Assembly: GCA_036023115.1 (NCBI GenBank)
Contig: JAYKKT010000040.1
Coordinates: 6,730,001-6,794,000 of the forward strand
Direction of reading: 5' to 3'
Length of the DNA stretch: 64,000 nucleotides
From: Brasenia schreberi
Lineage: Eukaryota > Streptophyta > Magnoliopsida > Nymphaeales > Cabombaceae
Within the stretch, counting starts at the first letter, position 1, and every line of letters begins with the position of its first letter. Positions 48,721-61,016 of this stretch are shown here, piece after piece. Below the pieces are notes generated by a model. That model was not told the DNA's origin. It worked only from the letters and a program-made list of their open reading frames with translations, and searched no databases. Position numbers and translations under genes: made by a program.

Positions 48721-49719
48721 CTAGACGGGGTCGGCTACATGGATTCTTTGTTTCCACAGATCTCTATCGTGTGCCATGTTAGCAGTTAACTCCCAATAAG
48801 CTAGATCATTCTTTATTGTTTCTTTCCAACACTTTTGTGGTCGTCCTCTACCTCTTTTAATACTTTCCAAATTTAGGTTTTCTAACCTTCTTACAGATTC
48901 TTCTTTTGATCTTCTTTCTATATGTCCAAACCATCTTAAACGATGTTCTCTCATTTTATCCTCTATTGGTGCCACTCCTAATTTGTTTCTAATAACCTCA
49001 TTATGTATACGGTCTTTTCTTGTATGACCACTCATCCATCTCAACATCTTCATTTCTGTCACAGACATCTTTTGTACATGTTGATGATTAACTGCCCAAC
49101 ACTCAGAACCATAAAACATGGCATGCCTAACTGCTGCTCTATAATATTTACCTTTTAATTTTAATGGTATCTTCTTGTCACAAAGAATACCTGATGCTCC
49201 TCTCCATTTTAACCAACCAGCATTAATTCTATGTGTAACATCTCCATCAATTCTTCCATCACTTTGAAAAATTGACCCTAGGTATTTAAAACTTTCCTTT
49301 TGGGGAATGCAATGTGTGCCAATTTTAATTTCTATGTCCTCTAAAGTAGCCAAATGATCAAACTTACATTCCATATATTCTGTCTTTGTTCTACTAAGTC
49401 GGAGGCCTTTGTTTTCTAATGTTTCTCTCCATAGTTCCAATTTTCTATTAACTTTTTCCTTAGACTCCTCCACTAATACAATGTCATCTGCAAATAACAT
49501 ACACCAAGGTACTTCATCTTGAATATGTTTTGTTAACTCATCCATCACCATTATAAATAAGTATGGACTTAAAGTTGATCCTTGATGTAACCCAATATTA
49601 ACTTCAAAGAAGTCTGTCGTTCCTTCATGAGTCCTCACACATGTTTTTGCACCATCATACATGTCTCTTATAAGGTTAATATATGTCAATGGGATACCTC
49701 TTTTTCCAAAGTTCTCCAA
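48721..49719 (-). pseudogene. RTE-E reverse transcriptase, catalytic and C-terminal part
   Basis: A 332-aa open stretch beginning just after the frameshift: [40 protein letters not shown], the catalytic FADD box, [35 protein letters not shown], then the RTE-type C-terminus. It is the longest intact LINE frame in the window. Confidence 0.93.
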
Positions 49720-50327
49720 AGAACCTCCCTCGGTACCCTATCATAAGCTTTTTCTAGATCAATAAATATCATGTGGAGGTCTTTCTTTTTTGCTCTAAAA
49801 TGTTCCATAAGACGTCTCAAAAGGTGAATCGCTTCAATAGTAGATCTACCAGGCATAAATCCAAATTGGTTCTCTGTTGTACTTGATACTTGTCTTAACC
49901 TACGTTCAATAATTCTTTCCCATAATTTCATAGTATGACTCATTAACTTGATACCTCGATAATTCGCACAATTTTGAATGTCTCCCTTGTTTTTATATAT
50001 GGGTATAAGTGTACTTGCTCTCCATTCCTCGAGCATCTTTTGGTTTTTCCATATTTCATTAAATAGTCTTGTGAGCCAAGTGATTCCTATTTCTCCTAGT
50101 ATTTTCCAAACTTCTATAGGAATATTATCTAGTCCTACCGATTTACCACTCTTCATATGTTTAAGAGCCTCTTTGACTTCATTCTTTTGAATACGTCGGT
50201 AGAAATTGTGGTTTATATACTTTTCTGACTTGACTAAATCTCCTAAACTAATACTAATATCTTTATTTTCATTAAAAAGATTATAAAAATAGTTTTTCCA
50301 TCTATTTTTTATATCATCATTTGCCAT
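49686..50327 (-). pseudogene. RTE-E reverse transcriptase, N-terminal part
   Basis: A 213-aa open stretch holding the fingers/palm start of the LINE reverse transcriptase: [62 protein letters not shown] and [18 protein letters not shown]. It ends at a frameshift near 49700, after which the frame continues in the next segment. Confidence 0.92.
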
Positions 50328-51979
50328 TAGAATTTTTTCATCCTCGTCTTTTATGCATCTAACATAATTAAGATCTTTAGTTTTCTTATCTCTAGCCCTA
50401 GCTATCCTAAAAATGTCTCTTTCACCCTCTTTTGAGTTGAGTTTTTTATATAAGTCCTCCCAAATCTTAGCTTTTGCTTCACTAACGGCCTTTTTTGCTT
50501 CCTTCTTTGCTTTCTTATAAGCTTCTAAAGTTTCACTAGTTTTCTTAGCATAATGTAATTTGTAACATGCCCTCTTTGCCTTGATTTTGTTTTGTACTAC
50601 TTCACTCCACTACCAAGCTTCTTTTTGTGCCGGTACACCTCCCTTAGATACCCCTAATACATCTTTCGCCACTTTCCTAATATGTATAGCCATATTGTTC
50701 CACATATCAGAGGGTGTGCCAACATAATTCCAAACATCTCCTTGAAGGACTTTTTGTTTAAATATATCTTCTTTCTCACTTTTGAGGTTCCACCATTTAG
50801 TCCGAATAGCTCGATGCACTCTTTTCTTCTTTGTCCATTTTTTTATTTGTAAATCCATAACTAAAAGTCGATGTTGGGTGGTTAAGCTTTCTCCTGGAAT
50901 TACCTTACAATCTTTACAACACGCTCTATCTTTTTTCTACAAATAAAGTAATCAATTTGTGTTTGTGATAAGCCACTCTTATAAGTAATTAAATGTTCAT
51001 CTCGTTTTTTGAAGATTGTATTGACTATAAAGAGATCAAATGACATAGCAAAATTTAAAATCTCCCTACCTTCCTCGTTTATATCCCCATAACCAAAGTT
51101 TCCATGAATCCCTTGATATCCTAATGCCTCTTTACCGACATGTCCATTTAAATCTCCTCCTAAACAAATCATCTCCCTTTGTGGAATCTTTTGAAACACC
51201 TTATCTAACTCTTCCCAAAAAACTGTCTTTATACTATCTTCTAGTCCTACTTGGGGTGCGTAAGCACAAACTATATTCAAAACCTCTACTCATAACACTA
51301 ATTTCAATGTCATGATTCGGTCACCATATCGTTGTATGTCTACTACACTCTCCTTTAAATCTTTATTTATGATAATACCAACTCCGTTTCGGGCCTTTTC
51401 TTTACCAGAGTACCATAATTTAAAACCTGTATCATCTATCTCCTTTGCTTTTTCTCCAACCCATTTTGTCTCTTGTAAACATAGAATATGAATCTTTCTC
51501 CGAATCATAGTATCTACCACCTCCATTAGCTTACCCGATAATGTCCGATATTCCAAGAACCAATACGAATCTTATTATCTAGGACTAGCTTCCTTACCCC
51601 CCGCATCCGTCCATAATCAAAATGCGGAGACCCTCTCTGAAAATTTTTCACTACATTCGGGCGGTAATGTAGCGGGACTAACTTCTTTACCCACACCCGT
51701 CCATGATGTGGGAACCCTCTCTGCAATTGATTCACTACATTCGGGCGAAAATGTAGTGGCCCTTGCTTACTTCTTACTGCATTCGGGCTCTGCAGCACGT
51801 CGCTAGGCGGGAACGCCCCAAAGCAATGCTCATAATTTTTGTAATCCATGTTGTAGAAATCCGACGAAGTTTTACGCTGGCTGTCGGAAGCCTAACACAA
51901 CCCTCCTCCTTTATCCGGGCTTGGGACCGGCAATGCAAGGGTGATCCCTTACATGGGCGGAGTTACAACTTTCCACTCA

Positions 51980-53133
51980 TTTAAATAAAATGTCTTTGAT
52001 TAGAGTTGGTGGTACGAGCTGTGTTTAGAAGGTAAACCCAAATGCTGCTGGTTATGGAGGTCTAATTTGCAATGACAAAGGAGAGTGAAGGAAGGAGTTT
52101 GCCATATACCTAGGGGAATGCCCCATCTTTGTAGCAAAAATATGCGTAACATACTTGGTCTGCAACTTGGGTATACGGGGTGTTACGCTAGAAACACACT
52201 AAAATAGACATAGCCGGTTTGAGCTGACACGGCGGTTCCATCAGAACCAAACTCGGCCAAGAATCAGCTGGAACAAGAGCTGACAGCACCGGAAGGCTTG
52301 GAACCAGTTGGTTATGGAGGTCCCAAACCACAGTTTCTATAATTTAAAAAATATATTTCTTTACATTTGACAATCATCTGTTAATGTTTCTTTCCGGTTC
52401 TCAGCGGCTTAGGACTCACCCTTAGGCCGAGTCGAGTGTTTGTCTAGATAGGATGAGGTTTCATTTGCGTTTTATTAAAATGGATGAAGCTCCAGAGTTT
52501 TTTGTGCATTTTGAATGAAGGTTCCATGTCTTTTTCAGAGCGAAGCATGGATTAACCAGGCTCTTTCAAGCCTGAGAGATGTGCCCTAGATGCATGCTGA
52601 GTCCCACCGGGATCATATCAGTTACCCTAAGGTGCAGATTTGAGAATTCTATCCTCACATTTGAGTAATCGACGAGATAAGGGATCCAGTGACAGGAGGT
52701 AGTGTGGGTTCGAGTGGAGCTAATTCTTCACCGTCTGGCATGGAGTTCAAGGGCAACGTCGGCCGTGTTTGTATTTGAACTACAGAACTATAGTCACCGT
52801 TCACAACAAAAAACACACAAGCTTTACTGGTAGAAGATTCAATTATATTGGAACAATGAAATCTCCCCCAAAGCTCCACGAAGCTGAAATACATTATATA
52901 ACCAGGATTCTTCTATTGAATCTGAACTGAGAAAACCAAGAAGGAAAACCCCATCCAACACCTCATAAAACAAAGCGACTGTGAGAGGAAAGCCTTTTCC
53001 TTTTCCTCTCATGGCAAGCATTCTTAAAAGCTCATCGAAGAACGCAAAAGGCTGGTTCCTTTCAGCTACAATCCTTATAGTAGGTCACCAGATCTGAGGC
53101 ATCCCAAGTGATACACGTGCTTCTGACTATCAT
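51980..53133. other. Intergenic with weak RNase H-like trace
   Basis: The plus strand at about 52030-52150 reads KVNPNAAGYGGLICNDKGE followed by a stop and EFAIYLGECP, resembling the RNase H domain of another LINE class. 52205-52335 is the GGAACC-rich repeat. 52340-53133 shows nothing I can name, although the NRPB2 relic begins at its end. Confidence 0.4.
52205..52335. repeat. GGAACC/CGGTTC-rich dispersed repeat
   Basis: Contains CGGTTTGAGCTGACACGGCG, GGTTCCATCAGAACC and GGAACCAGTTGG, like 5790-6110 and 26140-26490. Confidence 0.45.
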
Positions 53134-54100
53134 CGAATTCTTCTTGAGATTTGCAATAGCTATCAACCCACAACGCTCACACACATGGACCCTATATGCA
53201 TCACTTTGATCAAACAATCTCTCCTTTAGGAAGTGAGCAGCTCCATGGGCGTTTCGTGGAGCATTTGAGAGCATTTGAAAAACACAGGCTACGAAATTAG
53301 TCCAACCATACTTTGGAAAGACTGCGTAACAAAAGTCCACCCAAACTTATGAGGTAAAACTGCAGATCCAAGGGACATACACTTTCAAGTTCCTAAAAAC
53401 AATTTAAAAATCTAAAGCATGGAAGAGTACATACCGTGACATCGGTAAATGGAGTGGCATCTCCCTCTTTTCCATTATGAGCAGCGACCTTTCCCATGAA
53501 GCACTCAATCAGCTGCCCGATGGTCATTCGAGATGGAATAGCATGAGGGTTGACAATAATATCAGGCGTTACTCCCTCCACCGTCCATGGCATGTCTTCT
53601 TGACAATAAGTCATACCTACAGTTCCCTTTTGACCGTGCCTGCTACTAAACTTGTCTCCAATCTGTGGAATTCGCACAGATCTCATTCTGACTTTCACAA
53701 ACCTCAGACCATCAGCATTTGTTGTCAATAATACCTGCAAAAATACATAAATCAGAAAAAATAGCGAGGATAAACTTACCCACCCTAATTGACTAAGAAA
53801 ATGGCATCCACGCTTTGTGTTGTGCAATCTAATGAAGCGAGAAAATTTATCTAAATTACTGGAAAGATTGATTAAATCACCAAGTTCACATAACCCATAA
53901 ACAAAGCCAGCTTGACCACCAAATCCAGTCATAAAAATCCCAAATTTGCCCCAAGTACCTGATCTGATCCCCATGGAAATTCATGTAGACCGTTTAATAT
54001 GGTAACAAGAACAACTAAGGCGTTTTCCATGCTACATGGATTATTTGTTTCTACATAGCTCTATCATAATTTGTAGAATTCATGATAAATAAGTCATGCA

Positions 54101-54478
54101 TGTTAATTGTAATAGGTACACGGGCCATTAGGGCCCATGTTTGAGATGGGACTGGGGCCAGTCAAGTAGCCGTTGGGGGCAGTTGGCCTCCAACGGCTAC
54201 TTGGTTGTGTTGTGCTGGGCACAGCAGCCAGCCTTCAAGGCTTCCATTGCATTGTATTTTCCTCAACTCTTCCTCTACAAATACCGCATAACCACATGAA
54301 TAAAGATAAGTTGTCTTGCACAGCCTTTGTTTGGAATTTGACTTTGTTATTTGGACTCTTGTCGGCTCCGAGTGTGGTCATTATACGTGACATTAATATT
54401 CAGATGTTTTGAGATCTTAGCGTTTTGACAAGTTGTATCGTGGACGATTCAACCTTCGATTATCAACAACATTTTACA
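54101..54478 (+). repeat. Copia-2 5' LTR
   Basis: 378 bp, starting TGTTAATTGTAATAGG and ending CAACATTTTACA. It includes a promoter-like CTACAAATACCG, changed from the TATAAATA of the 3' LTR. Comparison with the 3' LTR would date the insertion. Confidence 0.93.
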
Positions 54479-54490
54479 TGATATTAGAGC
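54479..54490 (+). promoter_or_regulatory. Copia-2 primer-binding site
   Basis: TGATATTAGAGC directly follows the 5' LTR. It differs at two bases from TGGTATCAGAGC, the common initiator-Met tRNA primer-binding site of plant retrotransposons. Confidence 0.8.
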
Positions 54491-54763
54491 TTCATATTGA
54501 AGATTTTGAGTACATTGGGAATTGTGCCAAGATTGTGAATTTCGTGAAATCACTCCAAATTTGAGGTAAGTCAGAAAAAAAAATTTTTGCAATATTAAAA
54601 GTAAAAATGAATCTTTTAGATGCATTCTTGACCCAAAATGCTATCAAAGTTTGGCAAGTATTATGAAAAAGTATTTTTTATCAAAAGATTTTTGAGATTA
54701 TATTAATGATAATATCAAAGAACCGATTTTAGACATTGATGGGCTAGATGATGATGATGATAT

Positions 54764-57700
54764 CAGTGTTGTCTGACGCGTATCATATCGTGTATCGCTG
54801 GACTCCACGATACGGGCGTATCGTATCGTATCGTACTTTAATATTAAAATAATACAAAAATTAATTAAAAATCAATAAAAATTAGTAAAAATCCGAAAAA
54901 AAATAAAAAAAAATCAAGAAAAATTCAAGAAAAATCTGGTAATTGCTTTAAATTCATATACTGTAAGTTTAGTACAGATTGAGCATTCAACATTGAACAA
55001 TTGCATCTCAATTTACATATTTTGAATTCAAAAAATAAAATACACATTACAGACACTGTTACATTTTACAAATTGTAATCAGGATCATCAACTAAATAAT
55101 CTTCATCTTCTCCTTGTTGCAGATCCTCATCATCATCATCAGCGACACCTTCTTCTTGAAAATCAAATTCTTCATCTCCTTGATATTGTTGTTGCGCTCC
55201 TTCCAAATTAATCCAAGCAACGTCTTCTTCAGTTAGGAGGGCATTTTCTTCAGTGTCTTCTATAACCCAATCTTCTAATATATCAAAATTATCTAAACTT
55301 ATTGGATCAAACTGACTTTCTTCTCTATTTACTTTTTTTAATTGCCTACGACAAACAAAGATAAACAATTAGTAAATAATAACAATTGAATACTGAAGTT
55401 AAACTATATTGAATTGAAAATTTGAAAGTAATACAACATTACCTTTCACGAAGGTGCATGTTACAACGAATATAAACTAAATCATTTAGTCTTTTGTGTT
55501 CCAACCTGTTGCGCTTCTTTGTATGGATGTGTTAAAAAACACTCAAATTTCTTTCACAACCTATTGCACTACAGGTTTGGCTTAAGACTCTCACTGCAAA
55601 ATCTTTAAGGTTTGGACAATCAGTTTCAAACCTGTTCCACCAAATATCTGTAGAAAAAGATAAACATTATAAACATAATCCACAGTAATGTAAGATGAAA
55701 CTTAAATATGAAAATAAACAATTTACCTAGACGCATCGTACTGCGATTGCGAATTGCAACAGGCAAACCCATCAAGTGAAGAGCATTATCATATATCTCC
55801 ATCTCTCGATGTATCGCATCTGCTATGCTCTCATCAGGGACTAATCTGTCGATGCATTCAATGATTCCTCGATTAACCTCACCGTCCCTTTTGAAGGTTG
55901 CTGAGTACCTCAATGATGGGTTTAGATAGTAGGTTGTTGCATGAATAGACTGATGCAATTGTTTATTCCATCTACTATCAATTATTTTCCACACGGGCAC
56001 ATAATCTCTTTTTTTTTCATTAAAGTTATTTCTGATTGCTTCTTTTGCCCTATCCATTGCTTCATAAAGGTAGCCCATAGATGGTTTTTCCTCGCTGTCA
56101 GCCAATCTCAAAACTTTCACTAAAGGACAAGTAATTTTCAATAATCTGATACATGCATTCCAAAATGAACTTCTAAAAACCGTTTCTGCAATCTCATTTA
56201 ACTTTCTGTTCCTTCTGTTTTGTGGCAACTCTGCAAATTGTTGCCACTCATCTGAGGAGAACATTCTCTTTAAAGCTTGCTTCTGTCTCACAATACTCTG
56301 TACAGATAAGAAGTTTGTTGCGAACCTAGTTGCAGCTGTGCGAAGAAGCTCTGCACCTTCTGTGTATCTCCTCATCATACATAAAACAAATGCATGGTTG
56401 TAAATGAATTTTGTAATATCTTGGCAACACTCAGTTGCTGCCTTTATTTCATCCATCTCACCAATGTCCTCGAGGATGAGATCTAAACAATGGGTTGCAC
56501 ATGGTGTCCAGTAGAAAGTCCCATAAATATCAGCTAACTCCTTTCCAGCTGCTTTGTAGTTAGCTGCATTATCTGTAATCAATTGGACTATATTTTCTAG
56601 CCCAACCTCTTGTATAACCTTATCAAATTCCTCTCGTAGGATCTCTGCAGTGTGCCTCTCCTCTGACATATCTAGAGATCTCAAAAACATGAGTCCTTTA
56701 AGACAATATACAAGAAAGTTTAGCAATGTCCTTCCTCGCCTATCGGTCCATCCATCTGCCATTATAGTGCATCCTGTTTCCTTCCATGATTGTCTCAAAG
56801 TCGAACAGTATTGCTGCACTTCAATCACGGTCTGATCTAATATCTTCCCTCTCAACTTCTGATAAGAGGGCATCCTGTATCCTGAACCAATGTTAGCAAT
56901 TGCATCTGCCATTGCTTGAAAATGAAAACTGTTTGCTGCATTAAATGGAATGCATGCATCATAAAACCATCTGCCCACTGCAAGGTTTGCTTGATCGTGC
57001 AGTTGTTCTGAAGCCATAGCAGCACGAATTCCTGAGCACCAGGTATAGTAGAAGGAGGAAAGAACGAATGTATGCTAGAAGAAGAAGGTCTTCCTCTACT
57101 CCTTCCTGAACTTCCTCTTCTGCCACCTCCAAAGTCTTCAGTTGTAACCCTCTTTCCGATGCTAGGTGCTCGCGAACTGCTACTACCAATATATGTTCTA
57201 GCATCTGAAGGTAAACTATCAGTGAATCCAACTCCAGTGGCAGTAGCATCATCAGCTTCTTCACACATCTGGAAATCATCATTTTGTTGTCATCTACAAG
57301 CATTGCCATTTAATACCTTCTGGCACACTTCTAACTCTGCTTGTGCATGGAGCAACTTCTTTCCTGGTTCCTGCTAGGTGGTATTTCAACCTTTAAATTC
57401 CACCACTAACCACCTTTTCATAAAATAAACATATGATTTTTAACCTTGAACCCTCAACTAGTATACCCCACTGTCATGCCGGATCATCAGACTTTGAATG
57501 AGAGTCTCTACCACCCCTTCCTGCCATATCAATGGAGTACTTTAATTCAAACAAAAACCTGAAAATAAAAGCACTTCGTAAATCCCCCAATCTTCAAATA
57601 ACACTCAAATCGAGTGTCTCCCACTTCATGAATGCAATAAAAATCGTATACACACACTAAATAACTTCATATTTTGTCATTCAAAAAAAAAAATGAAATA

Positions 57701-58026
57701 ACACAAAAAACAATAAATATAAAGGAAAAAAGGGAAAAAACATTAAAAATATACCTAAATCCGAGTTTGAAGGCTTGCACGAACACCGTAGGACACGATT
57801 TTGGAGCTTTGAACACTAAGGAGGTGAAAACCGGCTCTTAGGGAGCTTGAGGAACCCAAGAGAAGATAGGAAACTTGCGAAAAATCATGGGTTTCAGTCG
57901 GTCCGAGACCCTTTATAAGGGTCCCAGGGCGTATCGTCCGTATCGTACGATACAGTGCGATATGCCCGCACCTGCGATACGGGCCCCCATATCGTATCGT
58001 GGTGGCCCACGATACGGACAACACTG
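54764..58026 (-). mobile_element. hAT-1 DNA transposon (3263 bp)
   Basis: Inserted in the copia-2 gag. It has a perfect 8-bp TSD GATGATAT (54756-54763 and 58027-58034) and terminal inverted repeats CAGTGTTGTC/GACAACACTG. Both ends hold many CGATACG/CGTATCG words, likely transposase-binding subterminal repeats. It carries one minus-strand hAT transposase. It is the sister of hAT-2 but better preserved. Confidence 0.95.
55066..57560 (-). pseudogene. hAT transposase of hAT-1 (DUF659 type)
   Basis: Minus-strand transposase with three coding blocks. Block 1 runs from about 57560 to 55727. It begins with a decayed BED zinc finger (SDDPA, stop for Trp, GGI then RLKYHLAGT), a Ser/Gly/Arg-rich linker (57268-57030), and after a frameshift near 57025 a 463-aa frame starting at 57017: WFYDACIPFNAANSF, GCTIMADGWTDRRGRTLLNF (DUF659), QLITDNAANYKAAGKEL (catalytic Asp region), WTPCATHCLDLILEDIGEMD. 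Block 2, 55647-55443, is the hAT dimerisation domain (WWNRFETDCPNLKDFAVRVL, CERN-SVF) with a frameshift after SVF. Block 3, from about 55347 to 55066, is the acidic tail ending [15 protein letters not shown] borders separate the blocks. The BED stops and two frameshifts make the protein non-functional as it stands. Confidence 0.9.
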
Positions 58027-58088
58027 GATGATATGGTTAAGCCACATGAAAAATATAAGCAAGATCTAAAAACTTAGGGAGAAAATGA

Positions 58089-58297
58089 AAGCTAAAATAA
58101 CTTGGATTATTTGTCAAAATATAGATGAAAAACTTAGAAATAAAATTAGTGTTTTCGAAAGTGCTTTTGAAACATGGGAATACTTGAAAAAGCTTAACTC
58201 TGAAGATAATTTTGTTTTTCAAATTGATTTAATAGAGGGAATGATAATGCTTATACAAGGAAACTTAAGCATTAGAGACTATCATAATGAGTTTTGA
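58089..58297 (+). pseudogene. Copia-2 gag fragment
   Basis: The right-hand part of gag after the hAT-1 insertion: KAKITWIICQNIDEKLRNKI, AFETWEYLKKLNSEDN, IDLIEGMIMLIQGNLSIRDY, a UBN2-type copia gag. The left part, with the start near 54600, lies before hAT-1. A stop follows at 58295. Confidence 0.75.
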
Positions 58298-58380
58298 AAA
58301 CTATAGACTCAACTTAGAAATTTTGATAAATTCAAAAAACTTCAAAAATTGGATATATCTTTTAAAGCAAGTAAGAAGTA

Positions 58381-59130
58381 TTTGAAAATTTTGTAACCTT
58401 TTGTAATATAGTTAAAAATCAATTTGGTTCCACTATTAAGATCTTTAGATCTTATTTGAGAGGAGAATATATGTCTAATGAGTTCCAAAAGTTTGTCGAA
58501 ACCAATAGTATTTTGTATCAAAAATCATGCATCAAAACTCCTCAACAAAATGGCTTGGCTGAGAGAAAACATAGACATATCATAGAAACATGTCGAACTA
58601 TGTTGATTGCCAGCAATGTTCCTAAGTTTTTATAGGCAAAAGCTACTCTTACTGTGTTAAGTTTTTGGGTGGAGATGCTTTGTTTATACGAATAAAAATG
58701 ATAAATTATCTCATAGGTCTGGCTTGGCTGAGAGAAAACATAGACATATCATAGAAACATGTCGAACTATGTTGATTGCCAGCAATGTTCCTAAGTTTTT
58801 ATGGACAAAAGCTACTCTTACTGCGGTAAGTTTTTGGGTGGAGATGCTTTGTTTATATGGATAAAAATGATAAATTATCTCATAGGTCTGGCTTGGCTGA
58901 GAGAAAACATAGACATATCATAGAAACATGTCGAACTATGTTGATTGCCAGCAATGTTCCTAAGTTTTTATGGGTAAAAGCTACTTTTACTACGATAAGT
59001 TTTTGGGCAGAGATGCTTTGTTTATACGGATAAAAATGATAAATTATCTCCTTGGTCCATTAAATGTGTATTCCTTGGTTATGGCATAGACAAAAAAGGT
59101 TATAGATGCTTTGATCCTATCAATGATAAA
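58381..59130 (+). pseudogene. Copia-2 integrase fragment with triplication
   Basis: Integrase core end: GEYMSNEFQKFVETNS, KTPQQNGLAERKHRHIIETC, MLIASNVPKF, then, after the repeats, WSIKCVFLGYGIDKKGYRCF. The part starting GGCTTGGCTGAGAGAAAACA occurs three times at a 169-bp spacing. The catalytic aspartates before it are deleted. Confidence 0.85.
58552..59051 (+). repeat. 169-bp tandem triplication in copia-2
   Basis: Units start at 58552, 58721 and 58890, each opening GGCTTGGCTGAGAGAAAACA. The spacing is exactly 169 bp both times, and the copies differ by only a few substitutions. 169 is not a multiple of three, so the triplication also breaks the frame. Confidence 0.95.
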
Positions 59131-60916
59131 TTGTATGTTTCTAAGGATGTAAAATTCTTTGAAAATGATGCTTACTATAAGTCTAAATCTTTAGAAAGTT
59201 TTGAATCATCTATATCTCAAGACTTCCTTGATATAGAAGGAAACGATGATTGGGACCCTGAAGATCATCAAGATAGTCCTTCAAAGCGTGATAGTGTCCA
59301 AAATGAAACTGTTGATCCTCAACCCATCATTGAACCCTACCCATTACATTACACACGACGTCATAGAGAGTCTGATAACATGTGTCTAGAACCTAGAATT
59401 TCAAAACCTCCTCAATGTTTTGTTTCATATAAAACTTTTGAACCTCAACGCAAAAATCTGATTGCAATTCTTCATCAAATCAAAGAACCTAAATTCTATC
59501 ACCAAGCTAAGGATATTCCTGAATGAAAAGCTACTATGAGTGATGAACTTAGAACCTTAGACAAACCTCAAACTTGGATCATTGTACCTATGCCTAAAAA
59601 TAAGAAGGTTATTGGATGTCGATGGGTTTATAAAATCAAAAGTCATAGTAATGGTAGTATTGAAAGATACAAGGCCAGATTGGTAGCCAAGGGATATGCT
59701 CAAGAACATGGAATTAACTATGATGAAACGTTTGCTCCTATTGCTAGAATGACTACTATTAGAATTCTAATCACCCTTAGTGTTATTCAAAACTGGGATA
59801 TATATCAACTTGATGTTAAAAATGCTTTTTTGAATGGATATTTAACTGAAGAAGTTTATGACTCCTCCCGGATTTGTTTTTCCCCAGAATCATGTTCTCA
59901 AACTACAAAAGGCATTGTATGGTTTGAAACAAGCCCCTAAGGCTTGGTTTGATCGTTTTGAAAAATTCATGCATTTGCATTACTTCACTTCTTGTTATAC
60001 TAATACTGCATTATTTGTGAGGAGATCATATGCAGGTATAATAATTCTTCTCTTGTATGTAGATGATATGTTCATCACTAGAAGTGATAAAGATAACATC
60101 TTGAAAGTTAAAAGTGATCTTCACAAAGAATTTGAAATGAAAAATTTTGGTTTGCTTAGCTACTTTTTGAGAATTGAAATTGTACGTAATGATAGAGGAT
60201 ATTTTATGTCTCAAACAAAATTTAAGAGTGAAATTATTGACAGGTCAGGTCTAACCGACGAAAAGAAGGTGGATACACCAGAGGTTCTTATAACCAAATT
60301 AAGAGCAACCGATGGAGAGAAACTGGATGATGCTACCCCATACAAACAACTTATAGGAGCATTAACCAATCTCACTATCACCCGCCCAGACATATCTCAT
60401 GCCGCCCTACATACTGCAAGTCAATTTCAACAATCTCCTATTAGTGCTCACATGAGTGGAGTTATTAGAATCATCTGATACATAAAGCACTCTGTGGATA
60501 AGGGTGTAATTCTAACTTCTTCCTCTTCTTTTGATTTATCTATCAATACTGATGCTAATTAGGGTAGAGATGTCAACCATAGACATTGTACGACTGACTT
60601 TTATGTTTTTCTAGGTGAATCACTCATTTCTTGAAAATGTAAGAAGCAAGATAATGTGTCACTTTCTTCAACCGAAGCAGAATATCCAGCCATGGTTACT
60701 GCAGCTATGGAGATATCTTGGATTACAACTGTTCTAGGTGATATGGGAGTTACTTCTCAACATCCTGCCACTATGTATTGTGACAATAAAAGCGCCATAT
60801 ACATTGCCTCCAACAACACCTTCTATGAACAGACGAAGCACATTGAGATGGATTATCATTTTGTTCGTGAAGAATGTTTGAACAAGAAGATAACATTGTG
60901 TTATGTCACATCTTAG
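59131..60916 (+). pseudogene. Copia-2 reverse transcriptase and RNase H
   Basis: A pol remnant in four open stretches: 59131-59526 (inter-domain, IKEPKFYHQAKD), 59536-59940 (RT: VIGCRWVYKIKSHSNGSIER, KARLVAKGYAQEHGINYDET, QLDVKNAFLNGYL), 59858-60478 after a +1 shift (KALYGLKQAPKAWFDRFEKF, catalytic LYVDDMF, TRPDISHA) and 60656-60916 (RNase H: SLSSTEAEYPAMVTAAMEIS, YCDNKSAIYIASN, TKHIEMDYHFVRE). Stops lie between the segments. It is typical Ty1/copia. Confidence 0.93.
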
Positions 60917-61007
60917 ATGCAGCTAGCGGATTTCTTCACCAAATCTCTCTCAGTCGCTCGTTTTTAAGTTTTGTTGGACAAACTTTCGATATATACCCCA
61001 TAAGTTT

Positions 61008-61016
61008 AAGGAGGAG
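61008..61016 (+). promoter_or_regulatory. Copia-2 polypurine tract
   Basis: AAGGAGGAG sits immediately before the 3' LTR start TGTTAATTG at 61017, the expected plus-strand primer site. Confidence 0.8.

Larger units (their letters stand above)
48685..51963 (-). mobile_element. RTE-clade LINE E, near full length (3279 bp)
   Basis: The reference copy of the dominant LINE, on the minus strand, with a perfect 16-bp TSD TACAACTTTCCACTCA (48669-48684 and 51964-51979). It reads: a 5' UTR starting ACTCCGCCCATGTAAGGG; an apurinic-type endonuclease (51600-50900: SWNIG, QETKWVGEKAKE, GGDLNGHVG, QTQIDYFIC); a lysine-rich spacer; the reverse transcriptase (50327-49300: [47 protein letters not shown], catalytic [12 protein letters not shown]); and a C-terminal domain ([30 protein letters not shown]) ending DPV with a stop just before 48721. 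The tail is six AAC repeats on the plus strand. Frameshifts near 51540 and 49700 and stops near 51285 and 50895 inactivate it. Its length and single-ORF layout suit the RTE clade. Confidence 0.94.
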
